NCBI RefSeq assembly: GCF_002741035.1
Contig: NZ_CP016808.1
Span: 3,892,501-3,956,500, forward strand
Reading direction: 5' to 3'
DNA: 64,000 nt
Source of the DNA: Paenibacillus sp. BIHB 4019
GTDB lineage: Bacteria; Bacillota; Bacilli; Paenibacillales; Paenibacillaceae
Shown: positions 52,666 to 61,543 of the stretch, in pieces
Layout: each line of letters opens with the position of its first letter
Numbering within the stretch: position 1 is the stretch's first letter
The notes under the pieces: generated by a model
Databases searched by the model: none
What the model saw: only the letters and a program-made list of their open reading frames with translations
What the model was told of the DNA's origin: nothing
Program-made: the position numbers and the translations under genes

Positions 52666-52860
52666 TTGAAATATAGGAAAGAATGATTTTTCATCCTTTC
52701 TCTATATTTCGCGGACTGAAACGCGCTACGCCGCCAGAGGACGGCGATAGCCGTTTCACCTTGAAATATAGGAAAGTATATGATTTTTCATCCTTTCTCT
52801 ATATTTCGCGGACTGAAACGCGCTACGCCGCCAGAGGATGGCGATAGCCGTTTCACCTTG
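52666..52860 (+). repeat. bipartite hairpin repeat, locus B (two tandem units, upstream of the DUF420 gene)
   Basis: Two nearly identical ~96-bp units follow each other: AT hairpin 52666-52710 plus GC hairpin 52711-52761, and AT hairpin 52762-52807 plus GC hairpin 52808-52860. The AT hairpin is GAAATATAG...CTATATTTC. The GC hairpin is TGAAACG...CGTTTCA with an inner GCCG/CGGC stem. The units differ by a small indel in the AT loop and one base in the GC part. The end is 33 bp before the next ATG. The stretch 52,449-52,665 shows no gene. Confidence 0.88.
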
Positions 52861-52892
52861 AAGATGAAGCATATTTGTAGGAGGAAGAAGCG

Positions 52893-53450
52893 ATGAATAA
52901 AAGGGAACAGGAGCAGTCGCTTAAACTGCTGCCGGACAAAAACTATACGCCGCTGATTGCGATTTTGACCGTTGTGATCGTAGGGCTGGTGACGGTGCTG
53001 TTTTTTCTGCCGGCTTATGACGGGGAGCTTGGATTTAATGTGAAGCTGCTGCCGCTGCTCAATGCGATTTTTAACTGCTTTACGTTTATTGCTCTGGTCG
53101 TCGCTTTAGTTGCGATTATCAAAAAGAACATCAAGCTGCATCGCCGTTTTATTGGAGCGGCATTCGTTTCGACGACCTTGTTTCTGGTGTCCTATGTGAC
53201 CTACCACTATTTGACGGAATCGACGAAATACGGCGGCGAAGGGGCGTTGAAAAGCATTTATTTCTTCGTGCTGATCACGCATATTTTGCTGGCAATCGTC
53301 GTTGTGCCGCTGGCGCTCATTTCTGTAGCCAGAGGCCTTTCGATGCAGGTGGAGCGCCACCGCAAAATCGCGAGATGGACGATGCCCATCTGGCTCTACG
53401 TCAGCTTTACGGGCGTTGTCGTGTACTTAATGATTTCGCCGTACTATTAA
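52893..53450 (+). CDS. DUF420-family membrane protein (YozB type)
   Basis: A 185-residue protein with five hydrophobic helices (LIAILTVVIVGLVTVLFFL, LLPLLNAIFNCFTFIALVVALVAII, FIGAAFVSTTLFLVSYVTYHY, SIYFFVLITHILLAIVVVPLALI, WTMPIWLYVSFTGVVVYLMI). Conserved His residues (KLHRRF, THILLA, RHRKIARWT) are typical of DUF420. In Bacillus it is linked by location to cytochrome oxidase assembly in some genomes; the role here is unknown. AGGAGGAAG precedes the ATG. Confidence 0.9.
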   Translation: MNKREQEQSLKLLPDKNYTPLIAILTVVIVGLVTVLFFLPAYDGELGFNVKLLPLLNAIFNCFTFIALVVALVAIIKKNIKLHRRFIGAAFVSTTLFLVSYVTYHYLTESTKYGGEGALKSIYFFVLITHILLAIVVVPLALISVARGLSMQVERHRKIARWTMPIWLYVSFTGVVVYLMISPYY

Positions 53451-53484
53451 GGTGGAGCGGAAGGCCGCTTTGCCATGCAAAAAT

Positions 53485-53534
53485 AAAACCGGGTACAGCC
53501 TGTCTCATTAAAGGACAAGCTGTACCCGGTTTTA
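53485..53534 (+). terminator. terminator after the DUF420 gene
   Basis: AAAACCGGGTACAGC pairs with GCTGTACCCGGTTTT; an inner TGTC/GACA pair extends it. The rest of 53,535-53,664 holds no gene. Confidence 0.9.
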
Positions 53535-53664
53535 TAGTCAGATGGGCACTCGAATGGCATTCGCTATTCATGCTCATCCATTCCTATCGCTTCGCGCTTA
53601 AACATTGCTTAGCAAGGCAGGCCTAGCACGTACGGCAAGCCTAGCTTAGGCACTTACCGCAAGC

Positions 53665-54561
53665 CTAAAGGCTGCCGCCGCCGAGCTTGCGCCCGATATA
53701 CTGCTCGTAGGCTTGCGCTACGGCGCACATATCCAGCTCGCTCAGCCCCATCGACTCGCCGACCTGGAACATGCTCTTCGCCGACTCCAGCAGCGGGGTA
53801 GGCACACGCAGGCTGTCTGACAGCACGGAGGACAGTTTGAGGTCCTTGAGCATCAGCTCCAGTGAAAATTGCACATCGTAGTTGGCATTGATCAGCTTAG
53901 GGCCTTTCAGCTCAGCGGATTTGCTCGATGCGCTGCCGGCCTGCACCAGCTCCAGAAACGCATTGCTGTCGAGCCCGCCGCTTGCGGCAATCGCCATGCC
54001 TTCTGTCAGGGCCACAACGTTGATGCCGACAATTGTATTATGCGCCAGCTTGGCGATGGAGCCGCTGCCATTTAGTCCCATATAGATGAGCTTGCCGCCC
54101 ATTGCCAGCAAAATGTCGTCATTGGCGTCGAGCACCGCCTTGCTGCCGCCAATCATAAATACAAGCGTTCCCGCATCGGCTGCCGGCTTGCTGCCTGTAA
54201 CCGGAGCATCCAGGAACGAGGCGCCTTTCTGTTCTGCGGTTGCTGCAAGCTCGCGCGCCAAGCTTGGCGAGATGGTGCTGCTATCGATAAGCACAGTACC
54301 AGAACGGACTTCGCTGAAAATCCCATTTTCACCATAATAAACGTCCCGCACTGCTTGATCATTGCTGATCATCGTAATGACCACGTCATTGCCAGCGGCT
54401 GCTTCAGCCGGGGTCAAGGCTTCTGTGGCGCCAAGCTCGATAAGCGCTGCCGCTTTTCCGGGTGTGCGGTTGTACACGGTGACGCCGTAGCCCTTGCGCA
54501 GCAGGTTCGCCGCCATTCCCATACCCATTACACCAAGTCCGATAAATGCTACTGTTTTCAT
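53665..54561 (-). CDS. 3-hydroxyisobutyrate dehydrogenase family / 2-hydroxy-3-oxopropionate reductase
   Basis: A 298-residue beta-hydroxyacid dehydrogenase. The coenzyme loop IGLGVMGMGMAANL is at the start; the substrate block FLDAPVTGSKPAADAGTL and the catalytic Lys block GSGSIAKLAHNTIVGINVVALTEGMA follow. GGAGGAACC lies before ATG 54561. Tartronate semialdehyde, 3-hydroxyisobutyrate or succinic semialdehyde are all possible substrates for the family. A link to the sugar-acid operon 1.2 kb away is possible but not shown. Confidence 0.9.
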   Translation of the reverse strand: MKTVAFIGLGVMGMGMAANLLRKGYGVTVYNRTPGKAAALIELGATEALTPAEAAAGNDVVITMISNDQAVRDVYYGENGIFSEVRSGTVLIDSSTISPSLARELAATAEQKGASFLDAPVTGSKPAADAGTLVFMIGGSKAVLDANDDILLAMGGKLIYMGLNGSGSIAKLAHNTIVGINVVALTEGMAIAASGGLDSNAFLELVQAGSASSKSAELKGPKLINANYDVQFSLELMLKDLKLSSVLSDSLRVPTPLLESAKSMFQVGESMGLSELDMCAVAQAYEQYIGRKLGGGSL

Positions 54562-54786
54562 CAAAAGGTTCCTCCCATGGCTAGCGTTTTCCTTTCATTA
54601 TACGGTTTCTTCACCAAGATTTCATTGTTATAAGCTTGTTTTTATAGTTTAAATCCGATATTGTAGATTTTGACGCTATATATGATGTTGATTATCAGTG
54701 GGGGAGCTTGAGCCTCGCCGTTAGTCGTACAATATTTTGAAAACGGCTGAGATGCTGTTTATATTCCTAAGGAGGCTTATTTGTTT

Positions 54787-56136
54787 ATGAGTAAAACGGT
54801 ACATTTCGATTACAGCAAAGCACTAACTTTTATTGGGCAAAATGAGATCGACAACTTGACGCAGCAAGTTCGCCTTGCGCATGACCAACTACATAATGGC
54901 ACGGGTACAGGCTCTGACTACCTGGGCTGGATTGACCTACCTGAAAACTATGACAAAGAAGAATTCGCCCGCATCAAGCAAGCGGCTGAAAAAATTAAAT
55001 CGGACTCCGAAGTGCTGATCGTGATCGGCATCGGCGGTTCTTACCTGGGCGCGCGCGCAGCGATCGAAATGCTGTCGCATTCCTTCTATAACCTGCTGCC
55101 GCATGAGCAGCGCAATACGCCGCAAGTGCTTTTTGCCGGCAACAACATCAGCTCGACTTACGTGACGCATTTGACGCAGCTGCTTGAAGGCCGCGACTGG
55201 TCGATCAACGTCATCTCCAAATCCGGCACAACGACTGAGCCAGCAATTGCTTTCCGTCTGTTCCGTGAACTGCTGGAGAAAAAATACGGCAAGGAAGCTG
55301 CCCGCAAGCGCATTTATGCAACGACGGACAAACAGCAAGGCGCGCTCAAGAAGCTCGCATCCGAAGAAGGCTACGAGTCGTTCATCATTCCGGATGACGT
55401 TGGCGGCCGTTATTCCGTATTGACAGCTGTAGGCTTGCTGCCAATCGCAGCAGCTGGCGTTGATATTGATGCAATCATGAAAGGCGCGGCCGACGCTGCC
55501 AAAGAATACAGCAACCCGAATCTGGCTGAAAATGAAGCCTACCAATACGCGGCTGCCCGCAACTCGCTGTATCGCAAAGGCAAAACAACTGAAATTCTCG
55601 TGAACTACGAGCCTTCGCTTCACTTCGTATCGGAGTGGTGGAAGCAGCTGTTTGGCGAGAGCGAAGGTAAAGACTACAAAGGGATTTACCCTTCCTCCGT
55701 TGATTTCTCGACAGACCTTCACTCGATGGGCCAGTTCATCCAAGAGGGCAACCGGAACATTTTCGAAACCGTTATTCAAGTGAAAGAAGTGTCCGAGCAC
55801 ATTTCCATCGGCCATGACGATGCGGATCTGGACGGCCTGAACTTCCTGACGGGCAAAACGATGGATTTCGTCAACAAAAAAGCATTCGAAGGCACTTTGC
55901 TTGCACATACAGACGGACAAGTTCCTAACTTTATCGTCAACATTGCGGATTTCTCGCCATATACCTTCGGCTACCTCGTTTATTTCTTCGAGAAGGCTTG
56001 CGGCATCAGCGGCTACCTGCTCGGCGTAAATCCATTTGACCAACCGGGCGTAGAAGCATACAAGAAAAACATGTTCGCGCTGCTGGGCAAACCGGGCTAC
56101 GAGAAGGAGAAAGCGGAGCTGGAAGCGCGCCTGTAG
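54787..56136 (+). CDS. pgi: glucose-6-phosphate isomerase
   Basis: Interconverts glucose-6-phosphate and fructose-6-phosphate. Family blocks are [66 protein letters not shown] and the catalytic Lys end [32 protein letters not shown] at 54769-54775 lies 11 bp before ATG 54787; a TTG at 54781 is an alternative. Length of 449 residues matches Bacillus pgi. Confidence 0.97.
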   Translation: MSKTVHFDYSKALTFIGQNEIDNLTQQVRLAHDQLHNGTGTGSDYLGWIDLPENYDKEEFARIKQAAEKIKSDSEVLIVIGIGGSYLGARAAIEMLSHSFYNLLPHEQRNTPQVLFAGNNISSTYVTHLTQLLEGRDWSINVISKSGTTTEPAIAFRLFRELLEKKYGKEAARKRIYATTDKQQGALKKLASEEGYESFIIPDDVGGRYSVLTAVGLLPIAAAGVDIDAIMKGAADAAKEYSNPNLAENEAYQYAAARNSLYRKGKTTEILVNYEPSLHFVSEWWKQLFGESEGKDYKGIYPSSVDFSTDLHSMGQFIQEGNRNIFETVIQVKEVSEHISIGHDDADLDGLNFLTGKTMDFVNKKAFEGTLLAHTDGQVPNFIVNIADFSPYTFGYLVYFFEKACGISGYLLGVNPFDQPGVEAYKKNMFALLGKPGYEKEKAELEARL

Positions 56137-56160
56137 GCGTCGTTTCAGGCAGCATTCCTG

Positions 56161-56796
56161 ATGAAGCTTGAACGTTACCGAACGGTTAGGCAGCAGGCCC
56201 ATGCCGAAATTGTCATTAAGCGCTCGCGATTTATTGGCCATGCCAAGCCGGTAGAGACCGAGGAAGAAGCGGTGCAGTTTATTGACGAAATCAAGCGGCT
56301 GCACAAAACCGCGACGCATAACTGTTCCGCCTATATGGTGGGGGAGCGCGACCAATTCCAGAAGCAGTCTGACGACGGCGAGCCAAGCGGCACGGCGGGC
56401 AAGCCGATTTTGGAGGTCATTAAGCACAAGGGGCTCAAAAATATCGCCGTCGTCGTCACCCGCTATTTTGGCGGGACGATGCTGGGCGCCGGAGGGCTCG
56501 TCCGCGCTTATACGGACGGTGCAGTTGCCGGAATCGAAGCAGCCGATGAGATCGTCAACGTCCTGCACCGCGAGGTGCGGGTTTCCGTTGACTATACCTG
56601 GTATGGCAAGCTGGAGAACGAGCTGCACGGCCGCGGCATACGCGTAGGCGGCACGGCGTTTACCGACCGCGTCATCGTCAGCTGTTTGCCGGTGGAGCCG
56701 GAGGCGGAAGCTTTTATCGCGTGGATGACGGATTTGACGCAGGGCCAAGCCGAGATCGAAGCAGGCGATAGCGTCTATTATATTGAGGGCGAATAA
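56161..56796 (+). CDS. YigZ/IMPACT-family protein
   Basis: A 211-residue protein. The N-terminal UPF0029 domain has SRFIGHAKPVETEEEAVQFIDEIK, HNCSAYMVG, SDDGEPSGTAGKPILEVI and YFGGTMLGAGGLVRAYTDG, the diagnostic blocks. A C-terminal ferredoxin-like DUF1949 domain follows. The function is unclear; related proteins touch translation or stress response. The gap to pgi is 24 bp, so the two may be cotranscribed. Confidence 0.92.
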   Translation: MKLERYRTVRQQAHAEIVIKRSRFIGHAKPVETEEEAVQFIDEIKRLHKTATHNCSAYMVGERDQFQKQSDDGEPSGTAGKPILEVIKHKGLKNIAVVVTRYFGGTMLGAGGLVRAYTDGAVAGIEAADEIVNVLHREVRVSVDYTWYGKLENELHGRGIRVGGTAFTDRVIVSCLPVEPEAEAFIAWMTDLTQGQAEIEAGDSVYYIEGE

Positions 56797-56829
56797 AACA
56801 AAATCGCCTTGATTTCCATTTTTTTAAAA

Positions 56830-56882
56830 AAAGCGCCTTATTCATAAACCCATCTGATGGGGATAATGAATAAGGCGTTTTT
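56830..56882. terminator. terminator after pgi-yigZ
   Basis: AAAAAGCGCCTTATTCAT pairs with ATGAATAAGGCGTTTTT around a CCCATCTGATGGG core. A/T runs on both sides make it bidirectional. Confidence 0.9.
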
Positions 56883-56996
56883 GCCGTTATTTGACGCGGC
56901 TCAAAGCCGAAATGATTAGCACTTAATAAAGTATATAACGAAGGCGCAAAGCTTTGTAAGAATCAGGCTAATGAGATTTATATCCATAGGGTGGGC

Positions 56997-58358
56997 TTAT
57001 TTCTGCTGTCTTGTATTTTTTGCAAAAAATCGTCTGTCTATATAATAAGCTGCCAGCAAGGAAAGAAGCATAATGAAGGCAGGGACGGCGAATGCCTCAA
57101 ACGAAAAGGAAGACCCTTGCAGGTTTAGATGCTCAGTCGCGCGGTATTCCAGACGTTTGGTGGCGAATTGGGCTGTACGCACATCTTCTTGCTTTGCCAA
57201 GTCTTCAAAGGCAGGCTCCATAGCAAACTGTTCAGCTTTGCCTTCATGCAGCATGAGCAGTGGCGTGTCCTTGTTGCTGGAGATCCAGCGTTCAATGTCC
57301 TGCTCTGCTTCAGTCCGGGCTTCTGATCCGACAACGATCATTTTATCCAGCTTCGGCGCATGATTAATTGCGTTTCTGGCAACCAGAGTTAACTGATGTT
57401 TGGTGATGATTGGCTCATTAAAACGGGATACCGTTATCGTCTTCGTCGTCCCGGATGCCGAATAAGTGTCGAATGCCGCTGACAATGCCAATTCATCAAC
57501 ACCGTTGTATAATAGGACGCCCGCTTTAACTTTATGCCACTGATAAGCATTGTTCACTACATATGTTAAATCACTAAGTCCTGTTGAGAAAGGATCCATT
57601 TCCGGATTTTGCACATAGGCGTAGGATGGATAATTCATTTCGTCAGCTACCTTTGCGGCTGCGGGCTCTCCCAATTGCTGCGAGATCACATACAACGTTG
57701 CATCGATACCGGATGTAAGACCTGCCGAGGACACGATATGATCGACAGGGACATAGCGCTGATTCTTCTTCCAGTCAATATCGGGATACGTCTTAATCAG
57801 CCTGCCAATATCACCCCAGTGTGTCGTAGCAGATTTGCCACTCAGCAAGCCGGTGTCAGCCAAGTTCTCCGCTCCATTGCAGATGGATAGCAAGATCGTT
57901 TGGTCGCTTGCATGCTTTTTTATCCATTCGCGAACGGGGGCATATTTATTTTCGTCCAACATGGGCATGAATGGAATGACTATGATATCCGGACTTCCAT
58001 TCAGCAAATGGTCCATTTCTTCGAATGAATAATGCGGCACAACATCAAGGCCCCCTGTTAATGACTTGATACCACGGTCGGGTGCAACTCCGTACACATT
58101 ATAGGCTTCCGTCATCGCGAACATTTCATAGGGTACTAGGAAATCAAAAACCTCGGTAACTTCCGCAGAGAGAAGAACAGCTACTGTAGGCTTGCCCGAA
58201 TCGTAAGGGAGGGCCTTAACATTTTGCAGAGAAGGAGTGTTTTTATCGTAAAGCGACATGACATCATTCATTGTATACACATAGCCGGCAGCTCCGGCAA
58301 CTCCTACAGGTACAACTAACAAGCACAAGCAAACGATAATTCTCAGAACGACTTTCAT
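56997..58358 (-). CDS. membrane-anchored DJ-1/PfpI-like protein
   Basis: A 453-residue protein. An N-terminal hydrophobic helix (LRIIVCLCLLVVPVGVAGAAGYVY) and a C-terminal one (FAVPAFIMLLSLLAAYYI) frame two outer domains. Domain 1 (residues ~57-245) is of the DJ-1/PfpI class I amidotransferase-like fold, with a nucleophile elbow SICNGAE (C160) and a near His (THW, H180), as in the sensor half of some AraC regulators. Domain 2 (~275-420) may be a second, degenerate copy. Placement suggests the domains face outside. No function is known to me. It has its own ribosome binding site (AAAGGAGAG) and no operon partner. Confidence 0.72.
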   Translation of the reverse strand: MKVVLRIIVCLCLLVVPVGVAGAAGYVYTMNDVMSLYDKNTPSLQNVKALPYDSGKPTVAVLLSAEVTEVFDFLVPYEMFAMTEAYNVYGVAPDRGIKSLTGGLDVVPHYSFEEMDHLLNGSPDIIVIPFMPMLDENKYAPVREWIKKHASDQTILLSICNGAENLADTGLLSGKSATTHWGDIGRLIKTYPDIDWKKNQRYVPVDHIVSSAGLTSGIDATLYVISQQLGEPAAAKVADEMNYPSYAYVQNPEMDPFSTGLSDLTYVVNNAYQWHKVKAGVLLYNGVDELALSAAFDTYSASGTTKTITVSRFNEPIITKHQLTLVARNAINHAPKLDKMIVVGSEARTEAEQDIERWISSNKDTPLLMLHEGKAEQFAMEPAFEDLAKQEDVRTAQFATKRLEYRATEHLNLQGSSFSFEAFAVPAFIMLLSLLAAYYIDRRFFAKNTRQQK

Positions 58359-58498
58359 TATTTACTCTCCTTTGTTTCACGATATTTGGATGAAATCGTA
58401 TGTTTTTTCCTCCTACAGTAGAATATCAGGAATCGGCTGCTTCGGATTCGGTCCCGGGTTGGGAGAGCAGCCAGACTAGGGGCAAAATGGCTCCCAGC

Positions 58499-58657
58499 CT
58501 ATAGTCCAGACATCAAAATTGGCAATAACTCGAAGGAGCTATTTTCGGAGGAATCCTTTTGAGACATCGGAATCGAAGAAATCAAAGGCAGCAGCGATCG
58601 GAAGCCAAACCTTTCACGCAGTGCAGACCCCATTTCCAGCAATCCATTGAACTCCAC
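58499..58657 (-). CDS. possible small protein, 52 residues
   Basis: GTG 58657 opens a frame that reads like a real peptide (FNGLLEMGSALRERFGFRSL ... SSENSSFELLPILMSGL) but has no ribosome binding site. It may be chance or the remnant of a lost gene. Apart from it, 58,380-58,678 shows nothing I can support. Confidence 0.2.
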   Translation of the reverse strand: MEFNGLLEMGSALRERFGFRSLLPLISSIPMSQKDSSENSSFELLPILMSGL

Positions 58658-58678
58658 AAATAAAAGGCCAATTTAGCA

Positions 58679-58739
58679 TTGACTTGGACTAATATGATCT
58701 GCTAAATTGATAATACCAAGTTTGTTAATAGGGATTATC
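58679..58739 (+). promoter_or_regulatory. promoter and dyad operator of the sulfate transport operon
   Basis: TTGACT at 58679-58684 is followed after 18 bp by TAAATT at 58703-58708. Directly downstream GATAATACC (58709-58717) and GGGATTATC (58731-58739) form an inverted repeat with eight of nine bases matching and a 13-bp gap. A repressor here would block the start point. The position and the ATACC/GGNAT arms recall CymR-type cysteine regulation of Firmicutes (inference). The leader to the first codon is about 100 nt. Confidence 0.6.
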
Positions 58740-58820
58740 TTTTTTGAAATTTTTACTTTTCGCTTTTCGTCTGTGGTTTCACCTACGACACGAGTCGATG
58801 GTCTGGAGGGTAATGTCAAC

Positions 58821-59636
58821 GTGAATGCTATGTTTCGAAACAAATGGTGGAGCTTCGGCTTCCGAAGTACGGTTATGCTTTATTTTATTATCCTGATTAT
58901 TATTCCGATATTCGGCATTTACACGCAATCGCTGTCGCTTGGCTGGCAGCCATTCTGGGAGAGCGTAAGCGATCCTCTGGCGTGGAAAGCAGTACTGCTC
59001 ACCGTCAGGCTTGCCGTTATTGCGACGATAATCAACATATTTCTCGGAACGATGATTGGCTGGGTGCTTATTCGCTACAAATTTCCCGGGAAAAGATTTC
59101 TTAACTCGCTCGTCGATTTGCCTTTTGCTTTGCCGACGGCGGTTGCTGGGCTGATGATTTTGCTGCTGCTGGGCCCTCGCAGCTTTGTTGGCGGACTGGC
59201 GACGAAGCTGGGCTTCGATATCGTATTCCATGAACCAGCAATTATAATCGCGATGGTGTTCGTCACCTTCCCATTTGTCATCCGCGCTGTACAGCCTTTG
59301 CTGGAGGAGCTGGATCGCTCGGAGGAAGAAGCGGCTTATACGATGGGAGCATCGAAGGCGCTGACGTTTTTTCGCATTATTTTACCGTCGATGGTTCCGG
59401 GGATCATTAGCGGAGCGATCCTGGCGTTCTCGCGCGGCATAGCCGAGTTTGGGGCAGTTGTGCTTGTAGCGGGCAACATTCCTGGCAAAACGCTCATTGC
59501 ATCGGTTTATATTTTCGGGGAAATCGAAAGCGATAATCCGCAAGGAGCGGCGGCGGTTTCCGTTATTTTGCTCACCTTGTCCTTCGTCATTTTGTGGACG
59601 GTTAACCTGATTCAATCCAGGAGGCCGGGCCAATGA
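58821..59636 (+). CDS. cysT: sulfate ABC transporter permease CysT
   Basis: One of two membrane subunits for sulfate or thiosulfate uptake, 271 residues. Hydrophobic segments include FRSTVMLYFIILIIIPIFGIY, AVLLTVRLAVIATIINIFLGTMIGWVLI and ALPTAVAGLMILLLLG. The EAA loop is EEEAAYTMGASKALTFFRIILPSM. The start is GTG 58821, 10 bp after GGAGGG; the open frame further up covers the promoter. It overlaps cysW by 4 bp. Confidence 0.93.
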   Translation: MNAMFRNKWWSFGFRSTVMLYFIILIIIPIFGIYTQSLSLGWQPFWESVSDPLAWKAVLLTVRLAVIATIINIFLGTMIGWVLIRYKFPGKRFLNSLVDLPFALPTAVAGLMILLLLGPRSFVGGLATKLGFDIVFHEPAIIIAMVFVTFPFVIRAVQPLLEELDRSEEEAAYTMGASKALTFFRIILPSMVPGIISGAILAFSRGIAEFGAVVLVAGNIPGKTLIASVYIFGEIESDNPQGAAAVSVILLTLSFVILWTVNLIQSRRPGQ

Positions 59637-60430
59637 GAAAACTATGGATTACGCTCACTTATGTCGTATTTATACTTCTACTTATCATACCGCTTGTCGA
59701 AATCGTGCGCGGGTCCTGGGCAGAGGGCTGGAGCGGCTTTACTGAAGGGCTGCTAAGGCAGCAATCGCTTCATGCCCTTAAGATGACTGCATTAATCGTC
59801 GTTATTGTAACCGCATTAAATACGCTGTTTGGCGTCATGCTTGCGCTTTATCTGGTACGGGCAAAATGGATTGGGCCGCGTATCAAGCGCCTGCTGAACA
59901 GCTTGGTCGATCTGCCGTTTGCGGTATCGCCTGTTATCGGCGGTTTGATGATCGTCCTTATACTTGGGCCAAGTACAGTTATCGGAACTTTTTTTGAAGC
60001 GTCGGGTTTTAAAATCGTCTATGCCTTGCCAGGCATGGTGCTCGCAACGCTGTTCGTCACCTTCCCGCTTATGGTGCGCGAGGTGCTGCCCGTATTGCAG
60101 GAAATCGGTGCCCAGCAGGAAGAGGCGGCGTCTACGCTTGGCGCATACTCGTGGTATACGTTTTGGCAGGTGACATGGCCGTCGATTCGTTGGGGCGTCA
60201 TTTACGGTGTTGTGCTTACGGTAGCCCGCTCGCTTGGCGAATTCGGAGCCGTGCTCGTCGTATCCGGCAATATTATGAATAAGACGCAGACGGCAACGAC
60301 GCTGGTGTATCAGGATGTGGAAAATTTTAATGTTGTAGCTGCGAACGGGGTTGCGCTCGTGCTTGCGGCGTTCTCGGTTGGATTGCTGCTATTAATGGAA
60401 TGGGCCAAGAAACGAAAGGAAGTGCATTAA
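59633..60430 (+). CDS. cysW: sulfate ABC transporter permease CysW
   Basis: The second membrane subunit, 265 residues. It shares the pattern of CysT: KMTALIVVIVTALNTLFGVMLALYLV, SLVDLPFAVSPVIGGLMIVLILG, and the EAA loop QEEAASTLGAYSWYTFWQVTWPSI. The end QDVENFNVVAANGVALVLAAFSVGLLLLMEW is CysW-like. It starts in ATGA overlap with cysT and ends 3 bp before cysA. Confidence 0.93.
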   Translation: MRKLWITLTYVVFILLLIIPLVEIVRGSWAEGWSGFTEGLLRQQSLHALKMTALIVVIVTALNTLFGVMLALYLVRAKWIGPRIKRLLNSLVDLPFAVSPVIGGLMIVLILGPSTVIGTFFEASGFKIVYALPGMVLATLFVTFPLMVREVLPVLQEIGAQQEEAASTLGAYSWYTFWQVTWPSIRWGVIYGVVLTVARSLGEFGAVLVVSGNIMNKTQTATTLVYQDVENFNVVAANGVALVLAAFSVGLLLLMEWAKKRKEVH

Positions 60431-60433
60431 GCC

Positions 60434-61498
60434 ATGCATATTGAAGTCCGTAATTTAAACAAAAGCTTCGGGGATTTTCATGCGGTGCAGGATGTCAGCT
60501 TCGATATTAAGAAGGGCCAGCTCATTGGCCTGCTCGGGCCGAGCGGCGGCGGCAAAACGTCGATTCTCCGCATGCTGGCAGGGCTTGAGTCGCCTTCCTC
60601 TGGCGACATTGTGTTCCATGGCAAGCGCGTCAATGATTTGCCGCCGCAGGAGCGCGGAATCGGTTTTGTATTCCAGAATTATGCGTTGTTCAAGCATATG
60701 ACCGTTTATGATAATATCGCTTTCGGGCTCAAGGTCAAAAAGCAAACGAAAGAACAAATCCGCGAGCGTGTTATGACGCTTGTTGAGCTTACAGGGCTGA
60801 AGGGCTTTGAGCACCGTTATGCGCATCAGCTATCGGGAGGCCAGCGTCAGCGTGTTGCCTTTGCTAGAGCGCTTGCGCCTGAGCCGCAGCTGCTGCTGCT
60901 CGACGAGCCATTCGCAGCGATTGATGCGAAAATCCGTACAGAGCTGCGCACTTGGCTCAAGGAAATGATAGAGCGCGTCGGCATTACATCGATTTTTGTC
61001 ACGCATGACCAGGATGAGGCGATTGAGGTTGCCGATGAAATTATGATTATCAGCAAGGGAAAGCTGGAGCAGAAGGGCTCTCCTTGGGCGATTTATAAAG
61101 ATCCGCAGACGCCATTCGTAGCGAGCTTCATCGGGGAGTCAACGATTGTCGAGGATGTTGGCGCACTGAAGGGCTTTGACTCTGCCGCTGGCAAACCTGG
61201 TACGAAGGCACTTATCCGTCCCGAATATATTGAAATCGGCAAGCCAGGCGAAATTCGCCTTGCATCTGCCGCGCTGGAAGCAAGCGTCAAGCATATTCAT
61301 TTCCGCGGCAGCGAGTGGCTGGTCGAGCTAGAGGTAGGCTCGGTTAAGCTCGTCACTTACCGTTCGCTGGAGAAGGATGTGCTGCAGCCGGGCGACCGCG
61401 TACATGTGCTGGTACATCGGGCATATTTGTTCAATGATCAAGAGAGCTGGATTCAGGAAAACAGCCTGAAGGAAGATCCAATGCCAATTCATATCTAA
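60434..61498 (+). CDS. cysA: sulfate ABC transporter ATPase CysA
   Basis: The ATPase subunit, 354 residues. Walker A is GPSGGGKTS near residue 37, the Q-loop is FVFQNYALFKHMTV, the signature LSGGQRQRVAFARALAPEP and Walker B LLLLDEPFAAID. The last ~110 residues form a TOBE-type regulatory domain (KALIRPEYIEIG ... VHVLVHRAYLFND), as in CysA. Confidence 0.95.
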   Translation: MHIEVRNLNKSFGDFHAVQDVSFDIKKGQLIGLLGPSGGGKTSILRMLAGLESPSSGDIVFHGKRVNDLPPQERGIGFVFQNYALFKHMTVYDNIAFGLKVKKQTKEQIRERVMTLVELTGLKGFEHRYAHQLSGGQRQRVAFARALAPEPQLLLLDEPFAAIDAKIRTELRTWLKEMIERVGITSIFVTHDQDEAIEVADEIMIISKGKLEQKGSPWAIYKDPQTPFVASFIGESTIVEDVGALKGFDSAAGKPGTKALIRPEYIEIGKPGEIRLASAALEASVKHIHFRGSEWLVELEVGSVKLVTYRSLEKDVLQPGDRVHVLVHRAYLFNDQESWIQENSLKEDPMPIHI

Positions 61499-61543
61499 TA
61501 GCTTGGGTTAGAAAACATCGAGCAGAAAGAGTTGTATGCCATT

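Noticed and set aside
52666..52860. CRISPR array
   Set aside because: The alternating units are hairpin modules with near-identical content, not short repeats with unique spacers, and there are no cas genes.
54937..56748. A 603-codon open frame on the minus strand across pgi and the YigZ gene
   Set aside because: It lies opposite two clear genes and follows their codon pattern; the protein has no family-like block. It is a shadow frame.
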